A stretch of DNA of 8,235 nt from JBGTHB01 sp041746415 (GTDB taxonomy: Bacteria; Pseudomonadota; Gammaproteobacteria; Coxiellales; Coxiellaceae): NCBI GenBank assembly GCA_041746415.1, contig JBGTHB010000137.1:1-8235 (forward strand), in the 5' to 3' direction. A program made the position numbers and the translations under genes. How positions within the stretch are numbered: the stretch's first letter is position 1; each line of letters starts with the position of its first letter. This document shows, one piece after another, positions 6,401 through 8,235 of the stretch. The notes beneath the pieces were generated by a model. That model saw only the letters and a list, made by a program, of their open reading frames with translations. It was not told the origin of the DNA and did no database searches.

Positions 6401-8235
6401 CACCATAGGTGATTTTGTGGTTTTCATTACCAAGCCACGTGTGTCACGCGCAAAAGTCTCAGAGCGATCCAGAGCGGCATTTGGCACAAGTGCTGCAACT
6501 AACGCCGCAACTGGGAGACCTGTTTCGATATATTGCGTGAAATTTAATGCAACAGCCGCACTAAATTTTGTTAAACATACCACTTCACCAAATGTATTGC
6601 GTTTATATTTTTTCACCATGCCTAAGCTATTTACTTCAAATAACTTACGCTCTGCAGAATTGTAAATATAAAAGGTATACAAACCTGTTTCGCTTTTTTT
6701 AACAACAGGTAGACCTTTAGCGTTACGCACTATAACTGTTGTTACGTCTTCTGTTTTAACTGGGCGCTCGTCAAACGTCGCATTTTTTTCAATGTCATCT
6801 ACTTCTACATCTTTGACAGTCGTAGCAGAAACAGCATTTTCCGCATCATAATCAAACTGTACGGCTCGTTCTGTTGAACCACCTGCATCTTTTGTAATTG
6901 TCACCGCATTATTGGCCGGATCATATTGGTGTTTATCTTTCACAGCACGGCTTGTTGTTTGCACCACCACTTGTTTCGTTGCTGTATCAAAGTGTGTGTC
7001 TGTAACGTCTATTGCTGGGGATGTTTTAACAAGCAGCCGTTTCGCTGCATCGTATTCAAAACCCCAAATCGCATTGGCTCTGTCAGTATGTGTTTTAATG
7101 GCACAGTTGCCATAAAAATCATACTCGTCTTTTAATCCGGTAGGATCAGTCAGAGTTTTAATTCTATTAGCCGCATCCGGTTCATATTGCTTAATGGAAT
7201 CTTTTGTTGCGTCGGGAACCAATGTCAGCAACTGCGCCACCAATTCGCTATAAGTTGCAGCAGGCACAATGGCATCAGCAAATTCACACTGATACGTTAA
7301 TTGTTTTCGTGCGTCGTGGTGTGTATATATAACTCCACCTTCCGCATCAACAGTAAACACGGGCTGACGCAAACCACTAAATACATTGTAAGTTGTTTGA
7401 TCTCGCGCAGGATCTTTTATCTGCGAAATTACTTGCGCAGCAAAATCATCTGCATCTAACTTCGCTACAGTAGCAGCATCAGCAACCGGTGTTGCATAAG
7501 TGGTGCGTTGAATAATCTGACCCAATGAATCAAAAACTTGTTCTACAACGACACCAGCCGGGTCAATACTAAAGCGTTCTTGACCTGCGTCATCCGGAAT
7601 ATAATAGGTTAATCTATCTTGTACGTTGACGTTATGTTGCATTAAAGCAACGAGATCAGCATAAGTTTGCGTAGCAATATTGCTGGCATCAATCGCTGTT
7701 GCGTATCCTCGACGAAAAACGCGTTTATCAGCCGCATTATATTGCGTCTCAACAACTTGGCCCTCCATTCTTTGCGTGTCAATATTGTAGTGCAGCACCA
7801 CATGAAAGCATTCCCGATTATTATCATCGTAAAAATAATAAGTTTGGCTATCTTGTGTGCTCGCTAACGCGGCAGCATAACCAACCATTTGCGCTAAATT
7901 CGTCTCTGTCGAAATAACGGCTTCAGTGAACGCCTCATAATCAATACGCACTGTTTGGCGATTTAAATTGTCATAACGCCATTCTGTCACGCCCATTTTG
8001 GCGTTCACTTTAAAACGTTTATTGTGTCGACTGTCGTAAAACAAATACGCTTTATTGCCACGTGCATCAGTGTGCGCAATCACTTGACCCACATCATCTA
8101 ATTCATTCATGAGTGTGATGGCTAACGCAGTGTCGTCATCCATTGCTTTTTTGGGATCAATCACTTTACCGATCGGACGACTAAAACCATCTTGTAAAAA
8201 AGCCACATTATACTGATCTGCTTTTACGACATCGC
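1..8235 (-). CDS. Giant YD-repeat (Rhs-like) LysM polymorphic-toxin-type protein, internal fragment (partial at both ends)
   Basis: One minus-strand frame stays open for all 2744 codons of the window (about 300 kDa). No start is chosen because repeats are already under way at the first visible residue (codon 8231-8233) and no stop lies upstream. Order of parts, by residue from that codon: YD repeats about 1-964; beta-rich Ig-like insert about 965-1523; YD repeats about 1524-1980; beta-rich, acidic and Pro-rich stretch about 1982-2304; LysM 2305-2354; hydrophobic segment 2397-2421; pre-toxin-like region about 2425-2608; Pro/Ser/Asp linker to 2744. Only 12 Cys were counted, which fits an exported protein. 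From family knowledge, YD repeats form a beta-shell enclosing a C-terminal toxin in Rhs and TcB/TcC proteins. I infer an effector or surface toxin. Secretion route, toxin activity and immunity partner are outside the window. The canonical Rhs core motif is not seen. No frameshift is visible. Confidence 0.93.
410..960 (-). other. Pre-toxin-like helical region (DUF637-like)
   Basis: About 180 residues are rich in Ala, Gly, Ser, Ile and Asn. They read as alternating amphipathic helices: GTEAFIADAIAGAAIDAAMQ, then STEDLIATALSAGLYN, then INASINAGEQLSYMALG, then VRSMLDAAAAGVADAGI, then FVNSVINTAIMG. This layout of Ala-rich helices, an Asp-hydrophobic helix ending in a hydrophobic-x-A-G turn, and an I-N-x-x-I-N-G/A-G step resembles the DUF637 region upstream of the variable toxin in filamentous haemagglutinin/CdiA-type proteins. 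The match is by pattern only. It could equally be the helical tail of an unrelated Rhs subfamily. Confidence 0.45.
971..1045 (-). other. Strongly hydrophobic segment, candidate membrane helix
   Basis: Twenty-five residues run from AIIMVIISVVVAVILA through a Pro-His break to LAAFILHM. The first 16 are uncharged and almost all Ile/Val/Ala. A basic and His-rich cluster (HRKHHCLQ) immediately precedes it, as is often seen at membrane-helix ends. A shorter hydrophobic stretch, IIAAIIGPIY, lies before that at about 1128-1099. Polymorphic toxins often carry a hydrophobic segment just before the pre-toxin region. A helical hairpin with the following LAAF run is possible. Confidence 0.65.
1172..1321 (-). 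other. LysM domain (peptidoglycan-binding type)
   Basis: Fifty residues match the LysM pattern. It begins TYCVQPGDTFTSIA (compare the common Y-x-V-x-x-G-D-T-hydrophobic-x-x-I-A). A helix and the central hydrophobic-Asn element follow (TTLAIYNGYL), and it closes with VNDQLKIPP (compare G/N-x-x-L-x-I-P). From family knowledge LysM binds N-acetylglucosamine-containing glycans such as peptidoglycan. A single copy is seen. It lies after the YD block and before a hydrophobic segment, so I infer it positions the C-terminal region at the cell wall of the producer or the target. Confidence 0.88.
1322..2289 (-). other. Beta-rich pre-LysM region with acidic patch and Pro-rich hinge
   Basis: About 320 residues have little clear repeat structure. 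One YD-like turn is visible near 1710-1670 (FYTPTGRLLTNY), and strand-like runs such as PPTILFLVTPDGLILEKS lie near 1830-1770. Two compositional features stand out: an acidic stretch QLEEADESKEETW near 1610-1572 and a Pro/Arg-rich hinge ARPPLPRPASAN near 1474-1439. The hinge suggests a flexible join between the repeat shell and the LysM-bearing C-terminal part. No domain is recognised. Confidence 0.5.
2290..3664 (-). repeat. Second YD-repeat block, Rhs/SpvB-like
   Basis: The repeats resume with Tyr at 3619 (YEYDVLPPRPIIVTDAEEN) and 3553 (YNDNDDLIKETS), 66 nt or 22 residues apart. Further units follow at 3319 (YDGFDQPATRTDMSGN), 3166 (YDEQSRRNREIDPANN), about 3112 (YNLDPFGNNTATFLA) and 2671 (YNAEQHTLMTLAKKTDG). 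Later units are looser (YDSGLVALFGLDENGNE, VDSVGRPRVLEGELQNG, IRADGTRATDEISYWASG). The Asp-x-x-Gly-Arg and Asp-x-x-Gly-Asn turns are characteristic of Rhs and TcB/TcC-type repeats. It probably forms the second half of the shell. It contains no recognisable Rhs-associated core. Confidence 0.75.
3665..5340 (-). other. Beta-rich non-YD insert with Ig/Fn3-like segments
   Basis: About 560 residues interrupt the YD repeats. Three segments share a strand pattern ending in a G/D-x-Y-x-hydrophobic signature typical of Ig or Fn3-like sandwiches: FWTIDVSSLPSDVYNYEIHY (about 4864-4805), SGVYRIKPLSAAG (about 4536-4498) and VVVDVSAFDPGIYPIEIEEL (about 3793-3734). The first and third match well over about 20 residues (V/I-D-V-S-x-hydrophobic-x-P/D-x-x-x-Y-x-x-E-I). 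Hydrophobic-alternating strands fill the rest (ATITLGRLDGKPTLVLQA, VLWLTGNIAGVTAVELYQG, SVEVEIQYTD). From family knowledge such domains in large exported proteins serve adhesion or spacing. I cannot name a domain family with certainty. Confidence 0.55.
5341..5980 (-). other. Degenerate YD-like region with Pro-rich linkers
   Basis: Weak YD-like units remain (FGYSPTEQLTIHTFPNR, FRNLRGDAIAKTLVPRT, SVFDKRGKIGYRQNANS, HDVADRITKKSTVRD). They are separated by Pro- and Lys-rich linkers: one around 5670-5620 (DPTKPDVPTPLKPDAKDQ) and one around 5490-5440 (PNAPTPPDALEPQEHIDEKR). The region looks like the end of the first repeat block and leads into the non-repeat insert. No catalytic motif is visible. 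Confidence 0.5.
5981..6598 (-). repeat. Two diverged copies of the long YD module with an intervening beta-rich insert
   Basis: One copy spans about 6598-6410. It has a hairpin (NTFGEVVCLTKFSAAVAL), an Ala/Leu-rich insert ending LVAALVPNAALDR, and a second hairpin (ARDTRGLVMKTTKS). A second copy spans 6121-5981: YNTALEAPPALTASLQEVDA, then SSAKDRQTRMIYDVRKK. Both share the insert-then-Asp-Arg-then-YD layout of the four upstream modules (7124-7975). Between them, at about 6409-6122, lies a non-repeating section richer in Trp, Tyr and Met (PSWSAKYCWYDRNGKYA, MERIKSNAWQMPSDHVQY), of no recognised family. Confidence 0.65.
6599..6841 (-). other. Acidic spacer followed by YD-like strands
   Basis: An acidic stretch (VKDVEVDDIEKNATFDE) breaks the regular YD run. 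It is followed by beta-strand-like sequence with alternating hydrophobic residues (TTVIVRNAKGLPVVKKS, LYTFYIYNSAERKLFEV, LGMVKKYKR). The last part again has Tyr/Asn-turn-Arg spacing (YNSAERKLFEVNSLG). It reads as a continuation of the shell with looser repeats. No independent domain is recognised. Confidence 0.55.
6842..7186 (-). repeat. Run of short, well-formed YD repeats
   Basis: These are the cleanest YD units in the window. Tyr residues sit at 7186 (YEPDAANRIKTLTDPTG), 7123 (YDFYGNCAIKTHTDRAN), 7054 (YDAAKRLLVKTSP), 6925 (YDPANNAVTITKDAGG) and 6850 (YDAENAVSATTV). The first three are spaced 63 and 69 nt apart, that is 21 and 23 residues, the spacing expected of Rhs/YD repeats. The first unit is also the second hairpin of the preceding long module, so the two repeat classes run into each other without a linker. 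Confidence 0.82.
7124..7975 (-). repeat. Four tandem long YD modules (65-78 residues) with an Ala/Leu-rich insert
   Basis: Four consecutive protein-level modules start at 7975, 7741, 7534 and 7318 and are 78, 69, 72 and 65 residues long. Each has a YD hairpin (YDNLNRQTVR, YNAADKRVFRR, FDSLGQIIQRTTYA, HDARKQLTYQCEFA). An Ala/Thr/Leu-rich, probably helical insert follows, ending in Asp (for example ADLVALMQHNVNVQD and SELVAQLLTLVPDATKD). Then comes a second YD-like hairpin (YYFYDDNNRECF, YYIPDDAGQERFSIDPAG, YNVFSGLRQPVFTVDAEG, YEPDAANRIKTLTDPTG) and a closing strand such as GVVVEQV. The modules are well diverged, and no nucleotide-level tandem identity is obvious by eye. I infer a beta-shell wall in which every other loop is extended by a helix. 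Confidence 0.78.
7976..8101 (-). repeat. Short YD-type repeats, 21-residue period
   Basis: Repeat-start residues fall exactly 63 nt (21 residues) apart: Leu at 8101 (LDDVGQVIAHTDARGNKA), Tyr at 8038 (YDSRHNKRFKV) and Tyr at 7975 (YDNLNRQTVRIDY, which begins the next block). The pattern is the usual YD form: aromatic-Asp, a turn with Gly or Asn, a basic residue, a beta strand, then Asp/Gly-Asn before the next unit. In the family such units make successive beta-hairpins of the shell wall. More units presumably precede them, because residues 1-44 of the fragment already look similar (DGFSRPIGKVIDP). Confidence 0.8.

Noticed and set aside
6691..6700. T-run near 6693-6700 as a possible terminator or slippage site
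   Set aside because: It encodes Lys-Lys on the minus strand (VVKKSE), no stem precedes it, and the reading frame continues intact on both sides.
6912..7135. Two overlapping plus-strand ORFs, one hydrophobic and Cys-rich
   Set aside because: They are antisense to the best-formed YD repeats of the window (Tyr at 7123, 7054 and 6925), so their membrane-like look is a frame artefact.
7642..7917. Minus-strand 61-codon ORF at 7642-7827 and plus-strand ORFs at 7667-7917
   Set aside because: The minus-strand one is in a different frame from the giant gene, within a long YD module. None shows a domain or a convincing ribosome-binding site.
1..8235. Searches by eye for Rhs core (DPxGL), VENN, HINT or intein motifs, tRNA, CRISPR array and insertion-sequence ends
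   Set aside because: None was found. DP-G strings such as TDPTGLKDE near 7150-7124 and TDPKGG near 3419-3402 are ordinary YD-repeat turns in the middle of the repeats, not a C-terminal core.

Overview
The window is coding throughout, on the minus strand. Reading the reverse complement codon by codon in one frame (codons at + strand positions 2-4, 5-7 ... 8231-8233) gives 2744 sense codons with no stop. It therefore lies inside one giant gene whose start is beyond 8235 and whose stop is before position 1. The visible part alone would be about 300 kDa. The product is a YD-repeat (Rhs-like) protein that ends in a polymorphic-toxin style C-terminal region. No other gene, RNA gene, mobile element, CRISPR array, promoter or terminator can be supported.

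Layout in protein order (right to left on the + strand). Positions 8233-5341 hold a first YD-repeat block: three 21-residue units, then four long modules of 65-78 residues that carry an Ala/Leu-rich insert, then short units, then two diverged long modules. Positions 5340-3665 hold about 560 residues of beta-rich, non-YD sequence with three Ig/Fn3-like segments. Positions 3664-2290 hold a second YD block with Rhs/SpvB-like character. Positions 2289-1322 are a weakly repetitive beta-rich stretch that ends in an acidic patch and a Pro-rich hinge. Positions 1321-1172 are a LysM domain. Positions 1045-971 are a strongly hydrophobic segment. Positions 960-410 are a small-residue-rich helical region resembling the DUF637-type pre-toxin region of filamentous haemagglutinin/CdiA proteins. 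Positions 400-1 are a Pro/Ser/Asp-rich linker that runs off the window, probably toward the true C-terminal effector domain.

Inference: this is a cell-surface or secreted toxin-delivery protein. YD repeats of characterised Rhs and TcB/TcC proteins fold into a hollow beta-shell around a C-terminal toxin. Here the canonical Rhs core (ending in a DPxGL-like motif) is not visible, and a LysM, a membrane-like segment and a pre-toxin region stand where it would be expected. LysM usually binds peptidoglycan. The toxin and any immunity gene should lie just beyond position 1.

Organism: a bacterium, most likely Gram-negative and perhaps a gammaproteobacterium. The gene is moderately AT-leaning (many TTA Leu, AAA Lys and CAA Gln codons). 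The long YD modules with their insert remind me of giant LysM/YD proteins in environmental or host-associated gammaproteobacteria, but that is memory, not a search result, and the taxonomic call is weak.
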